A stretch of DNA of 18,667 nucleotides from UBA668 sp049424465 (GTDB lineage Bacteria > Actinomycetota > Acidimicrobiia > Acidimicrobiales > Ilumatobacteraceae), in NCBI GenBank assembly GCA_049424465.1, contig JBMSSR010000019.1, forward strand, positions 1 to 18,667. Reading direction: 5' to 3'. Both the position numbers and the translations under genes were made by a program. Shown here piece after piece: positions 7,288-14,550 of this stretch. The stretch's first letter is position 1, and every line of letters starts with the position of its first letter. The notes beneath the pieces are model-generated. The model did not search any database. It was given only the letters and a program-made list of their open reading frames with translations, and had not been told where the DNA came from.

Positions 7288-7918
7288 TGGACGGGACGAA
7301 CGCCGTCAGGTCGGCAGTGTCGGCGTACATCATGAGCGTCACGAGGACGTCGCCGTCGTCGAGCTTGGCGAGGATGCCGTTGTCGAGCGCGCAGTACACC
7401 GCGGTTCCGCCGGTGAGCGGGACGTCGACGCATGCTGACGACTGCCCAGCGATGGTGTCGGTGTGCGTGAGCGTCGGGCCGGTCTTGGCCTCGGCGTCGC
7501 GTCGCAGCCGCTTGGCGGTGTCGGCGGCGTAGAAGTCGATGGTGAGGCCGACATCGCTGGCGGCCTGGGCGACGATGCCGTTGAGGCACGGGCTCGAGCC
7601 ATCGATCGCGCACGTCTGCACCACGGGTTCGGTCTGCAGGAACTTGGTCGTGCCGAGCGTGATCGCCCGCTGCCCGTTCGACAGCACGACAGTGGCGGTG
7701 TACTCGACGTTGCCGTACTTGCGCAGGACCGAGTACACGGCCGTCGCGGGGCCAGTGGTGACCGCGTCGAGCCGCTCGAGCACCATGTCGACGTAGGGAT
7801 CGCCGGTGAGGGCGCCGGGCGGGAAGGGGTCGCTGCTGAACGACGGCCGCTCGCCGAGCTGACAGCCCGTCACGACGAGCAGGGGCAAGGCGAGTGCGAG
7901 CAGTCGACGGGGGATCAC
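7283..7918 (-). CDS. Predicted lipoprotein, unknown function
   Basis: 211 residues from GTG 7918. A short basic start (MIPRRLL), a hydrophobic stretch and a lipobox VTGC with Cys19 make this a lipid-anchored extracytoplasmic protein. The mature part has three more pairs of cysteines in or near the segments VQTCAIDGSSPCLNG, SSACVDVP and VYCALDNG, so disulfides are likely. The order of strands, with TATVVLSNGQRAITLGTT and a C-terminal VLVTLMMY, suggests a beta-rich fold resembling LppX/LprG-like or secreted substrate-binding folds, but I cannot assign a family. A TACGCT box lies 6 bases before the GTG. Confidence 0.8.
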   Translation of the reverse strand: MIPRRLLALALPLLVVTGCQLGERPSFSSDPFPPGALTGDPYVDMVLERLDAVTTGPATAVYSVLRKYGNVEYTATVVLSNGQRAITLGTTKFLQTEPVVQTCAIDGSSPCLNGIVAQAASDVGLTIDFYAADTAKRLRRDAEAKTGPTLTHTDTIAGQSSACVDVPLTGGTAVYCALDNGILAKLDDGDVLVTLMMYADTADLTAFVPSS

Positions 7919-7924
7919 GTCGGC

Positions 7925-7930
7925 AGCGTA
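7925..7930 (-). promoter_or_regulatory. Candidate -10 box of the lipoprotein gene
   Basis: TACGCT on the minus strand, exactly 6 bases before the GTG at 7918. This places the start of transcription at the start codon. Confidence 0.4.
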
Positions 7931-7992
7931 CTGGCCGGTGGTGGACGGGGACCGGGCACCCCACCGACCGGTCTCGCTGGCGCGGCCCGACC

Positions 7993-7998
7993 TAGCCT
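7993..7998 (+). promoter_or_regulatory. Candidate -10 box of the eight-helix membrane protein gene
   Basis: TAGCCT, exactly 6 bases before the GTG at 8005. This is the same hexamer seen at 1082 and 14521. No Shine-Dalgarno sequence lies between. Confidence 0.4.
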
Positions 7999-8004
7999 GT
8001 CGGC

Positions 8005-8874
8005 GTGATCCGACTCGATGCCGCCACCGTGTTGCTGCAGTGGGCCGTCGGCGGCCTGCTGTTCTGCTGGGTCACGACGCGGCACCGCGAGGTGGGTCTC
8101 GGATACGGATGGTTGCTGCGCGGTACCTATGCGCTCATCGCCGCGGGCGGTGTCACCGCAGGCCTCCGGTACGGCATGGTGCCCGTACGCGAACTGGCCG
8201 GTGCCGGCGTGGTGGTGGCTTCGATGGTGGCGTTTGTGCTGTCGGTGGTGCGCCGCCGCGCCGGCGTGCGCGGCCAGGACGCCGAGCACGACCGGCGTAG
8301 TGCGCGTGTCGCAGCCATGACCGGTATCGACCGTACGGTCTCGCGTACCGGTGACGACGTGCCCGCTGACGCGCGACGCGAGTTCCCACCGGTCGCCGAC
8401 CTCGTCGCGCCACTCGTCGGCGTCGTCGGCCTCGCTGCGGCAGCGGTCGATGCGGGTGGCAACCTTGCCGTCTCGATGCTGCGCACGTTCGTCGGCGCCG
8501 CGTTCCTCGGCGCGGTCACCGATGCGATGCTGCTCGGGCACTGGTACCTGGTGCAGCCGGGACTGCCTCGCCGCCACCTCAACGAACTGGTGCGCTGGCT
8601 GGGCTGGGTGTGGCCGGTCGAGGTGGTGTCGCTGCTGCTGCCCACGGGCATGGTGTCGGTGTTCAGCGGTGCGGTCGACGACGGGTGGGGCGGACAATTG
8701 GGTTGGTTCTGGGCGCTGTGCGCGATCACCACGATCGTGCTGGTCGTCGTGACGCGGGCCGCACTGAAAGAGCGCTACTACTCAGCAGTGATGGCCGCCA
8801 CCGGGTTGCTGTACCTCGCGATCCTCACCGCCTTCGGCACCGACCTCGTCGCACGAGCAGTCCTCGACGTCTGA
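8005..8874 (+). CDS. Integral membrane protein, about eight helices, unknown function
   Basis: 289 residues from GTG 8005. Hydrophobic segments lie at about 8-24, 37-53, 62-83, 131-150, 158-176, 200-221, 232-250 and 260-277. A charged cytoplasmic loop (about 84-128) separates three N-terminal helices from five C-terminal ones. The most distinctive stretch is MLLGHWYLVQPGLPRRHLNE (175-194), with a histidine-tryptophan pair at the end of a helix. Such a conserved-looking His could bind heme or metal, but that is speculation. I do not recognise a family. The gene stands alone, diverging from the lipoprotein and converging on the MFS gene. Confidence 0.8.
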   Translation: MIRLDAATVLLQWAVGGLLFCWVTTRHREVGLGYGWLLRGTYALIAAGGVTAGLRYGMVPVRELAGAGVVVASMVAFVLSVVRRRAGVRGQDAEHDRRSARVAAMTGIDRTVSRTGDDVPADARREFPPVADLVAPLVGVVGLAAAAVDAGGNLAVSMLRTFVGAAFLGAVTDAMLLGHWYLVQPGLPRRHLNELVRWLGWVWPVEVVSLLLPTGMVSVFSGAVDDGWGGQLGWFWALCAITTIVLVVVTRAALKERYYSAVMAATGLLYLAILTAFGTDLVARAVLDV

Positions 8875-8897
8875 CCAGCCCTCGCAGCCCGACCGGT

Positions 8898-8912
8898 GGT
8901 TGCGGTCCAACC
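8898..8912. terminator. Small hairpin in a convergent gap
   Basis: GGTTG (8898-8902) pairs with CAACC (8908-8912) around a 5-base loop in the 70-base gap between the membrane protein stop and the MFS stop. A second candidate in the same gap pairs GACGCG (8922-8927) with CGCGTC (8941-8946). Both are short, so either could be chance in such GC-rich DNA. Confidence 0.25.
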
Positions 8913-8944
8913 CGCATCGTGGACGCGGTCATCGGCGTGACGCG

Positions 8945-10282
8945 TCAGTGCGTGGTGGCTGGGCGGATGCGGCGGCTCACGGCGATGCCCAGCAGCGCGA
9001 GCACGATCGCGATCGCGAAATTGGTGCCGATCGCGGACTGGATGCCGATCGAGCCGCGGTCGGCGATGGCCACCGTGGCCCCGCCGACGCCGCCCATCAC
9101 CGACCACCCGATCGAGTCGGCGAGCGCGATCTGGCTGCTGACGTGCCCTTCGTCGCCGTCGGTTGCATAGCCCATCGCCGTGACGGTGGTGGGGTTGAAC
9201 AGCAGACCCATGCCGATACCGCCGACTGCCCATGCCACGAACGTGCCCCACAGCGGCCACCAGGCGAACAGCACGGTGGCCGACAGTGCGACGCCCAGGC
9301 CGAGCACGGCAAAGCCCTCGCCGACACTGCGCCCCGGGGGTCGGTCGGGGGTGCGAGCCCGCAGCCACTGTCCGAACGTCCACGTGAGCGCCCCGCCGAT
9401 GACGACGAACCCCTGCACAGTCGGCGCGGCGCCGTGCACCCGGGCGGCAGCGAGCGGGATGAACCCGTCGGCGCCACCGAAGCATGCGGTGGCCAGTGTG
9501 CGCGTCACCAGCACTGCGGCGAACCCATGACTGGCGCTGCGGTAGCCACGCGGCAGCAGTCGGTGCAGTGCGGGCACCGCGATCGCGAGGCCACCGAGCG
9601 CGAGGGGGAGCACCACGGTGAGTGAGTCGAAGCGGATACCGGTGACGAACATGCCGACACCCGATGCGGCGGCGACGGCGAGCGGCACCCGACTGCGCGA
9701 CCGTGGCTTGTCGACCGGCCGGTACTCGGCCATCGGCCGCACGGCGATACCACCGACCACCACCGCGACCGGGATGATCGCGAGGAACGTCCACCGCCAC
9801 CCGAACGCATCGGTGATCCATCCGGCGACGAGCGGCGCGACGAGGCTCGGCACCACCCAACCCGCCGACAGGAACGTGTACATCATCGGCTGCCGGTCGG
9901 CGGGGAAGGCGCGTCGCACGAGCGAGTACGAGATCGGGTTGAACGACCCCGTACCGGCACCCTGCAGCAGGCGACCGACGACGACCCACACCATCGATGG
10001 CGCCCACGCGGCGACCACGAGGCCGACGACGAACGTGATGACCGCGATGCCGAACGGTCGGGACGGTCCGTAGCGGTCGGCGAGCTCACCCGCTGCGACG
10101 AGCGACACCATGTTGGCGAGTGTGTACACCGCCATGGACACACCGAACAGCGAGTCGCCGCGCAACTCGGCGGTGATGGTGGGCAGTACCGTGATGATCG
10201 CCGTCACCTCGAACGCCACCAGGGTGACCGACATGATGAGGCCGACCGCGAGCATGCGCTGACGTCCGGTGAGCGTGGTCAT
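8945..10282 (-). CDS. MFS transporter, DHA2 (EmrB/QacA)-like
   Basis: 445 residues, almost all hydrophobic, with about 12-14 membrane helices. It is probably a proton-coupled exporter or importer in the cytoplasmic membrane. Visible family marks are the first-helix motif around FEVTAIITVLPTI (24-36), motif A GELADRYGPSRPF (65-77) and a motif B-like RLLQGAGTG (104-112) carrying the usual Arg. The position of a motif C-like glycine-rich helix is less clear. The ATG at 10282 is only 9 bases after the amidase stop (TGA at 10292-10294), so translation and transcription are probably linked. The substrate cannot be predicted; the neighbour suggests an amide or its hydrolysis product. Confidence 0.88.
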   Translation of the reverse strand: MTTLTGRQRMLAVGLIMSVTLVAFEVTAIITVLPTITAELRGDSLFGVSMAVYTLANMVSLVAAGELADRYGPSRPFGIAVITFVVGLVVAAWAPSMVWVVVGRLLQGAGTGSFNPISYSLVRRAFPADRQPMMYTFLSAGWVVPSLVAPLVAGWITDAFGWRWTFLAIIPVAVVVGGIAVRPMAEYRPVDKPRSRSRVPLAVAAASGVGMFVTGIRFDSLTVVLPLALGGLAIAVPALHRLLPRGYRSASHGFAAVLVTRTLATACFGGADGFIPLAAARVHGAAPTVQGFVVIGGALTWTFGQWLRARTPDRPPGRSVGEGFAVLGLGVALSATVLFAWWPLWGTFVAWAVGGIGMGLLFNPTTVTAMGYATDGDEGHVSSQIALADSIGWSVMGGVGGATVAIADRGSIGIQSAIGTNFAIAIVLALLGIAVSRRIRPATTH

Positions 10283-10291
10283 GGTGGTCGA

Positions 10292-11701
10292 TCAGGCAGG
10301 TGCGCCGGGCGCGACGAGCGGCCACGGGCGGAGGCGTTCGACGGTCAGCGCGAGGTCGAGCAACAGCTGCTCGCTGAAGTGGCGACCGACGACCTGCAGG
10401 CCGACAGGCAGGCCGTCGAGCGTGCCGGCCGGAATGCTGATGGCCGGGTTGCCGTGCAGGTTGGCGGGGAAGGTGAGTCGGCCGTTGTTGCCCGGACCGG
10501 CGTCGATGCCGCCGAACACGCCCGGCAGCGGGCCGTCTGCGCCGAACGCGACGTCGGGGTTCGAGGCAGTGATGACGAAGTCGACGCCATCAGTCGGGTC
10601 GAAGATGCGCGCCATCGCGGCATTCAGCTCGGCGCGGCGTCGCTCGATCTTCGCCCGCGCTGCCGAGTCGTACCGACCCGCCGCTGCCTCCATGCCGAAC
10701 CGGATCTCGGGCGTCAACTGGTCGGCACATGCCGGCCAGTGCTCGGCCAACTGCGCCTCGACACCGAGGTTGCCGCTGAGCGACCACGCAGCGCCCATGC
10801 GCGGCAGTCCGAGATCGATCTCGTCGACCTGCCGCATGCCGAGGTGTGCGACCAGTTCGATGCCGACGGCCTGTAGCAGGTCCCACATCACTGGCGAGAC
10901 CACTGCATTGCCCCACGTGGGTGCGAAGGCGACGCGTGCGCCGCGCAGGGCATCGACATGGTTGCCCAGCCCGGCCTCCCAGCCGTCGACGCGTGCAAGG
11001 CTGAGTGGATCGCGTGCATCGAAGCCGTTGCACACGTCGAACCAGCGCGCGGTGTCGCGCACCGACCGTGACACGCAGCCGACGGTGACCGTCAGGTTGC
11101 CGTACTGGGCCAGCGGGCCTCGCGGGATGCGGCCGAAGGTCGACTTCAGCCCGACGAGCCCGGTGAAGCCGGCGGGGATGCGAATGCTGCCGCCCCCGTC
11201 GCCGGCGGTCGCCAGTGTGCACAGGCCGCCGGCCACTGCCGCAGCGCTGCCGCCGCTGCTGCCGCCCGGTGTGCGCCCGTGCTGCCACGGGTTGTGGGTC
11301 GAGCCGTGCAGGACCGTGCGCGTCAGGTTGACGCCGCCGAACTCGCTGGCGGTGGTCTGCCCGACGAGCACGGCGCCGCCGCGATCGCGCACGCGCTCGA
11401 CCATGATGCTCGTGCCCTCGGCGATCTGGTGGCGCAGCGGCACCGACGCGTGGGTGTCGGGCCACCCTGCGACCTGGTCGAGTTCCTTGACGCCGATGGG
11501 CACACCGCCGAACGGGGCGCGAACATCGGCGTGTCGTGCGGCGGTCTCGGCGGCCTCGAGATCGAGGTGACAGAACGCGTTGAGCGAACTGGACCCGATG
11601 GCGTCGACGGTGGCGCGCAGTTCGTCGAGCGGTGTGCGACGACCGGCCCTGAACTCGTCGACCAGCGAGCAGGCATCACCCTGCCACGGCATGTCCCCCA
11701 T
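10292..11701 (-). CDS. Amidase signature (AS) family hydrolase
   Basis: 469 residues from ATG 11701. AS enzymes hydrolyse amide bonds with a Ser-cisSer-Lys triad. Using this start, the triad is Lys72 (GVPIGVKELD), Ser148 (the first Ser of GGSSGGS) and Ser172 (GDGGGSIRIPA). The 24-residue spacing between the serines equals that of known AS enzymes. A GTG at 11710 and an ATG at 11692 are alternative starts. ATG 11701 has an AGGGTGG ribosome-site-like run 5 bases upstream. It is not GatA-like in context, since no gatB or gatC is present, so it is probably a catabolic or detoxifying amidase. It is squeezed between a small conserved gene upstream (stop 10 bases before this ATG) and an MFS gene downstream. 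Confidence 0.92.
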   Translation of the reverse strand: MGDMPWQGDACSLVDEFRAGRRTPLDELRATVDAIGSSSLNAFCHLDLEAAETAARHADVRAPFGGVPIGVKELDQVAGWPDTHASVPLRHQIAEGTSIMVERVRDRGGAVLVGQTTASEFGGVNLTRTVLHGSTHNPWQHGRTPGGSSGGSAAAVAGGLCTLATAGDGGGSIRIPAGFTGLVGLKSTFGRIPRGPLAQYGNLTVTVGCVSRSVRDTARWFDVCNGFDARDPLSLARVDGWEAGLGNHVDALRGARVAFAPTWGNAVVSPVMWDLLQAVGIELVAHLGMRQVDEIDLGLPRMGAAWSLSGNLGVEAQLAEHWPACADQLTPEIRFGMEAAAGRYDSAARAKIERRRAELNAAMARIFDPTDGVDFVITASNPDVAFGADGPLPGVFGGIDAGPGNNGRLTFPANLHGNPAISIPAGTLDGLPVGLQVVGRHFSEQLLLDLALTVERLRPWPLVAPGAPA

Positions 11702-11711
11702 GCGGGCCACC

Positions 11712-12110
11712 CTAGTGGTGAGTGGCCACCTGCGACGGCGGCGTGTCGCCCGAGAGCAGGGCGATCAGCGTGGCGGTGTCGTCGACACCGATGCGCAGCT
11801 CGCGCAGCCGGACGGGGAACCGCACCACGTGCGCCTGCACGGCGGGATCGATCGTGACCGTGACCAGCCCGGAGAACACGGCGTTGACGTTCCACCGACC
11901 GCGCCACCCGTGAACGCCGCAGTCGAGCACCGGTCGGGTGCGCTGCACCGCTGACCGCACCCGGTCGACAGGGATGTCGGCGGCGAATGCCCAGCCCATG
12001 CGGACCCGCAGGTGCCCATCGGCGACCTCGACGGCGCTGTGTCGCGGCCCCATGCCCATCAGGCCGAGGCCGAGCCTCGACAGACGGCTGTAGCGCATCG
12101 CGAACCTCAT
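11712..12110 (-). CDS. Small conserved-looking protein, possible PH-like fold, unknown function
   Basis: 132 residues from ATG 12110. No signal peptide or membrane helix is visible. The sequence alternates short strands (HLRVRMGWAFAADIP, GLVTVTIDPAVQAHVVRFP, RELRIGVDD) and ends with a helix (TATLIALLSG). This pattern resembles small bacterial PH-like or similar beta proteins; the fold guess is inference. The HGWRGRWNVN segment in the middle is striking. It is the first gene of a tight minus-strand run with the amidase and MFS genes, so it may be part of the same unit. It is divergent from the F420 oxidoreductase gene. Confidence 0.7.
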   Translation of the reverse strand: MRFAMRYSRLSRLGLGLMGMGPRHSAVEVADGHLRVRMGWAFAADIPVDRVRSAVQRTRPVLDCGVHGWRGRWNVNAVFSGLVTVTIDPAVQAHVVRFPVRLRELRIGVDDTATLIALLSGDTPPSQVATHH

Positions 12111-12152
12111 CCCGCCAGTGTGCCGCTTCCGGCGGCCGCTGCGTCGGGAACC

Positions 12153-12158
12153 TAGAGT
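12153..12158 (+). promoter_or_regulatory. Candidate -10 box of the F420 oxidoreductase gene
   Basis: TAGAGT. Transcription would start near 12165 and give a leader of about 79 bases ending in the AGGAG site at 12233-12237. The leader shows no structure that I recognise. Confidence 0.3.
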
Positions 12159-12232
12159 CGGCGACGGTGACGGGTCGCCGTTCGGGCCCGACGACTGGCG
12201 TCCTCACCTGACGGCGCGACGCACGAACACGC

Positions 12233-12237
12233 AGGAG
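12233..12237 (+). promoter_or_regulatory. Ribosome-binding site deciding the F420 oxidoreductase start
   Basis: AGGAG, 6 bases before the ATG at 12244. It favours this ATG over the longer open frame beginning at 12118, whose extra residues do not look like protein of this family. Confidence 0.65.
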
Positions 12238-12243
12238 TCCCCG

Positions 12244-13233
12244 ATGAGCCTTCCCGTCCGACCTGGCATGACGGTGCCGCTGCCCGGCCCGCTCCACTCG
12301 CACCGCGACAAGCTGGTCGAGCTCGCCGACCTCGGCTACACCGACATCTGGTCGGCTGAGAGCGACGGTGCCGACGCCTTCACACCGCTGGCCATGGCGG
12401 CCGCGTGGGAGCCGCGGCTGCGGCTCGGCACGGCGATCGTCCCGGCCTTCACGCGCGCGCCGGCCTGCATGGCACAGAGCGTCGCGTCGATGGCCGACGC
12501 GGCACCCGGCCGGTTCGCGATCGGCATCGGCAGCAGCAGCAACGTCATCGTCGAGCGCTGGAACGGCGTGCCGTTCGTCGAGCCGTACAAGAAGGTGCGC
12601 GACATCGTGCGCTTCCTGCGCGATGCGCTGACGGGCGAGAAGGTGACCCGCACGTACGACACGTTCGAGGTGAGTGGTTTCCGGCTGGGGGTGCGACCCG
12701 AGCAGACCCCTCCGATCCTGGTGGCGGGCCTGCGCGAGGGGATGCTGCGACTTGCTGCGCGCGAGGCCGACGGGGCGATCATCAACTGGTTGTCGCCCGG
12801 CGACGTCACACGGGTCGCCGGTGTGGTGCGTGATGCGGCCGGCGGCGACGACAAGGAGATCGTGTGCCGCATCTTCTGCTGCCCGAGCGACAACGCCGAT
12901 GTGGTGCGCGCGGCCGCTCGGTTCGCGATCGCGGCGTACCTGAACGTGCCCGTGTACGCCGAGTTCCACCGCTGGCTGGGGCGCGGCGACATGCTGCAGC
13001 CGATGTGGGATGCGTGGAAGGCGGGCGACCGCAAGGCCGCGCTGGCAGCGATCCCCGATGAGGTGGTGGACGACCTGGTGGTGCACGGCACGCCCGAGCA
13101 GTGCCGCGCGACGATCGACCGCTATTTCGCCAACGGCGTCACCACCAGCACACTGGCGATCCTGCCGCTCGACCCCGATCTGAAGATGTGGGACGCCGTG
13201 CGGGCGTTGAGCCCGTCAGGCGGCGCGGCCTGA
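12244..13233 (+). CDS. LLM-class F420-dependent oxidoreductase, Rv3093c-like
   Basis: 329 residues. This is a luciferase-like TIM barrel, predicted to use cofactor F420 (or FMN) for hydride transfer in the cytosol. Characteristic segments are LADLGYTDIWSAESDGADAF near the start, RLRLGTAIVPAFTRAP, DAAPGRFAIGIGSSS (the typical barrel strand with the cofactor-binding loop), ERWNGVPFVEP, and TPPILVAGLREGMLRLAARE. These match the group of actinobacterial enzymes named after Rv3093c; this is recalled, not searched. The C-terminal GTPEQCRATIDRYFANGVTT is also typical of the class. The substrate is unknown. The gene is monocistronic, diverging from the amidase cluster and overlapping its convergent neighbour by 18 bases. 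Confidence 0.9.
   Translation: MSLPVRPGMTVPLPGPLHSHRDKLVELADLGYTDIWSAESDGADAFTPLAMAAAWEPRLRLGTAIVPAFTRAPACMAQSVASMADAAPGRFAIGIGSSSNVIVERWNGVPFVEPYKKVRDIVRFLRDALTGEKVTRTYDTFEVSGFRLGVRPEQTPPILVAGLREGMLRLAAREADGAIINWLSPGDVTRVAGVVRDAAGGDDKEIVCRIFCCPSDNADVVRAAARFAIAAYLNVPVYAEFHRWLGRGDMLQPMWDAWKAGDRKAALAAIPDEVVDDLVVHGTPEQCRATIDRYFANGVTTSTLAILPLDPDLKMWDAVRALSPSGGAA
13216..13233. terminator. Inverted repeat formed by overlapping convergent gene ends
   Basis: TCAGGC (13216-13221) and GCCTGA (13228-13233) form a perfect 6-base stem with a GC-rich 6-base loop. The TGA of the oxidoreductase is the end of one arm. The TGA of the minus-strand gene is the end of the other. The repeat is exactly the 18-base overlap. 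Confidence 0.35.
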
Positions 13234-13587
13234 GGATCGCCCGGTACGGCGGCTGGCGGCCGCCTGCTCGACAGCGCGTCGTGCGGCGCTGGCTGCCAGC
13301 TGCCGCTTGATCTCGGCGACATGGGCGAGGCCGAGCTCGCGCGTGCGGCGGTCGAGGTGGAACCGCACGTGGGCGTCGGGTGTGGCGAGCGCCAGCTGTA
13401 CCGGTCCGTCCGTCACGGCATCGGTCTCGGCGGGGGTTGCCGACTCGTCGGGAGTGCCGTCGGCGGCCTGGGGAGGGGTGCCCACGGCGTCGTGATCCGC
13501 CGGTGCGTCGAGGTCGACGCCCTCGGCCACTGCCGCGTCGTCGTGGGTGTCGGTGGGGATGTCCTGGTGCCGTCCGCTGGTGCTCAT
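13216..13587 (-). CDS. Small hypothetical protein with acidic N-terminus and basic C-terminal helix
   Basis: 123 residues from ATG 13587. Residues 1-60 are rich in Asp, Thr, Ala and Pro and are probably disordered. Residues about 70-105 (HVRFHLDRRTRELGLAHVAE and the following KRQLAASAARRA) form a likely short strand plus amphipathic helix. The tail is basic. The frame was preferred over its neighbours because its composition switches coherently from acidic to basic and a CACGCT box lies 6 bases before the ATG. I do not recognise a family. It overlaps the convergent oxidoreductase gene by 18 bases and lies 49 bases downstream of the rhomboid gene on the same strand. Confidence 0.55.
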   Translation of the reverse strand: MSTSGRHQDIPTDTHDDAAVAEGVDLDAPADHDAVGTPPQAADGTPDESATPAETDAVTDGPVQLALATPDAHVRFHLDRRTRELGLAHVAEIKRQLAASAARRAVEQAAASRRTGRSSGRAA

Positions 13588-13593
13588 GGTCGC

Positions 13594-13599
13594 AGCGTG
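13594..13599 (-). promoter_or_regulatory. Weak candidate -10 box of the small hypothetical gene
   Basis: CACGCT on the minus strand, 6 bases before the ATG at 13587. It has one mismatch to TANNNT, but keeps the 6-base spacing seen at other genes here. Confidence 0.25.
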
Positions 13600-13636
13600 C
13601 CAGAGGGGTGTGACGCACCCGTCGTGCGCCGGCGGC

Positions 13637-14512
13637 TCAGCCGACGACCAGCACCGACCCGATCAGCGCCACCGCCGCCACGGCGACGGGCGTGGCCCAC
13701 CCCGCCCACGTGGGTACGGGCTTCCACTGCGGGGCGAGCATCACCCATCCGCACACGGCGCCACCCAGTGCCCCGCCGACATGACCACCGATCGAGATGC
13801 CCGAGATGGTGAAGGTCAGCACCAGGTTGAGGATCAGTGTCGTGCCGATGCCGGTGCTGAACACGTTGATGCCCCGCCGGTGCAGGCCCACCGCTGCTGC
13901 GGCCATCAGGCCGAACACCGCACCCGAGGCACCGCCGCTGAGCGCGCCCGGCTCGACGAGCAGCACCCCGAACGACCCGGCCAGCAGGCTGGCGACGTAC
14001 AGCATCGTGAACCGCTGCCACCCCATGTCGCGCTCGAGCAACCGGCCGAGCTGGAACAGCAGCAGCATGTTCATCAGGATGTGGAACACACCGAAGTGGA
14101 TGAACCCGGCGGTGACGAGCCGGTACCACTGGTGCGGTCCGCCGTGTGACTCGTTGCTGTAGACGAAGCCGTACTGCAGGATCTGGCGGCCGAGACCCAG
14201 TTCGGCGTGTGCCGTCGTGATGTCACCGCTGAGCGTGTTCGGATCGGCGAGGACCATGGAGACGAACACGAGCAGGTTCAGGCCGATCAGCACGTTCGTC
14301 GCCGGCGTCAGCACCCGTGCGTTGGCGTACTTGACGCGGGTGCGCACGTCGGGCTTGGCGGCCTTGGCGCAGTCGAGACAGTGCGAGCCGACGGTGGCGG
14401 TGACCAGGCAGTCGGGACACGCCGGCGTGCCGCAGCGGGTGCAGTTGCGACCACCCTCGCGATCGGGGTGTCGGTAGCACGACGGCACGGGGGGAGGCGG
14501 GGGCATCGACAT
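13637..14512 (-). CDS. Rhomboid family intramembrane serine protease with N-terminal zinc finger
   Basis: 291 residues from ATG 14512 (a second ATG at 14506 is possible). It cleaves membrane proteins within or next to transmembrane segments. The catalytic dyad is visible: Ser196 in GGASGAVFG and His244 in GGHVGGALGG. The second-helix motif HILMN (His144, Asn148) supplies the oxyanion site. About six membrane helices follow residue 70. Ahead of them, residues 12-48 form a B-box-like zinc-binding domain with Cys12, His15, Cys24, Cys27, Cys32, Cys35, His44, Cys45 and Cys48. This N-terminal finger is common in actinobacterial rhomboids, and its role is not well known. The gene follows the PAS/GGDEF/EAL gene by 38 bases on the same strand, but has its own TAGCCT box. 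Confidence 0.93.
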   Translation of the reverse strand: MSMPPPPPVPSCYRHPDREGGRNCTRCGTPACPDCLVTATVGSHCLDCAKAAKPDVRTRVKYANARVLTPATNVLIGLNLLVFVSMVLADPNTLSGDITTAHAELGLGRQILQYGFVYSNESHGGPHQWYRLVTAGFIHFGVFHILMNMLLLFQLGRLLERDMGWQRFTMLYVASLLAGSFGVLLVEPGALSGGASGAVFGLMAAAAVGLHRRGINVFSTGIGTTLILNLVLTFTISGISIGGHVGGALGGAVCGWVMLAPQWKPVPTWAGWATPVAVAAVALIGSVLVVG

Positions 14513-14520
14513 CGAGGACG

Positions 14521-14526
14521 AGGCTA
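14521..14526 (-). promoter_or_regulatory. Candidate -10 box of the rhomboid gene
   Basis: TAGCCT on the minus strand, 8 bases before the ATG at 14512 and 14 before the ATG at 14506. The spacing favours the first ATG. Confidence 0.35.
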
Positions 14527-14550
14527 CCCAGCGGTGCGGCAGCGGTCGGG

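Noticed and set aside
8938..8947. Perfect 10-base palindrome TGACGCGTCA at the end of the MFS gene
   Set aside because: It is a single copy with no second site, lies at a gene end rather than a promoter, and such palindromes arise by chance in GC-rich DNA.
10292..11701. The amidase considered as GatA of the tRNA amidotransferase
   Set aside because: No gatB or gatC gene is nearby and the MFS neighbour suggests a catabolic role. Family motifs alone do not separate the two.
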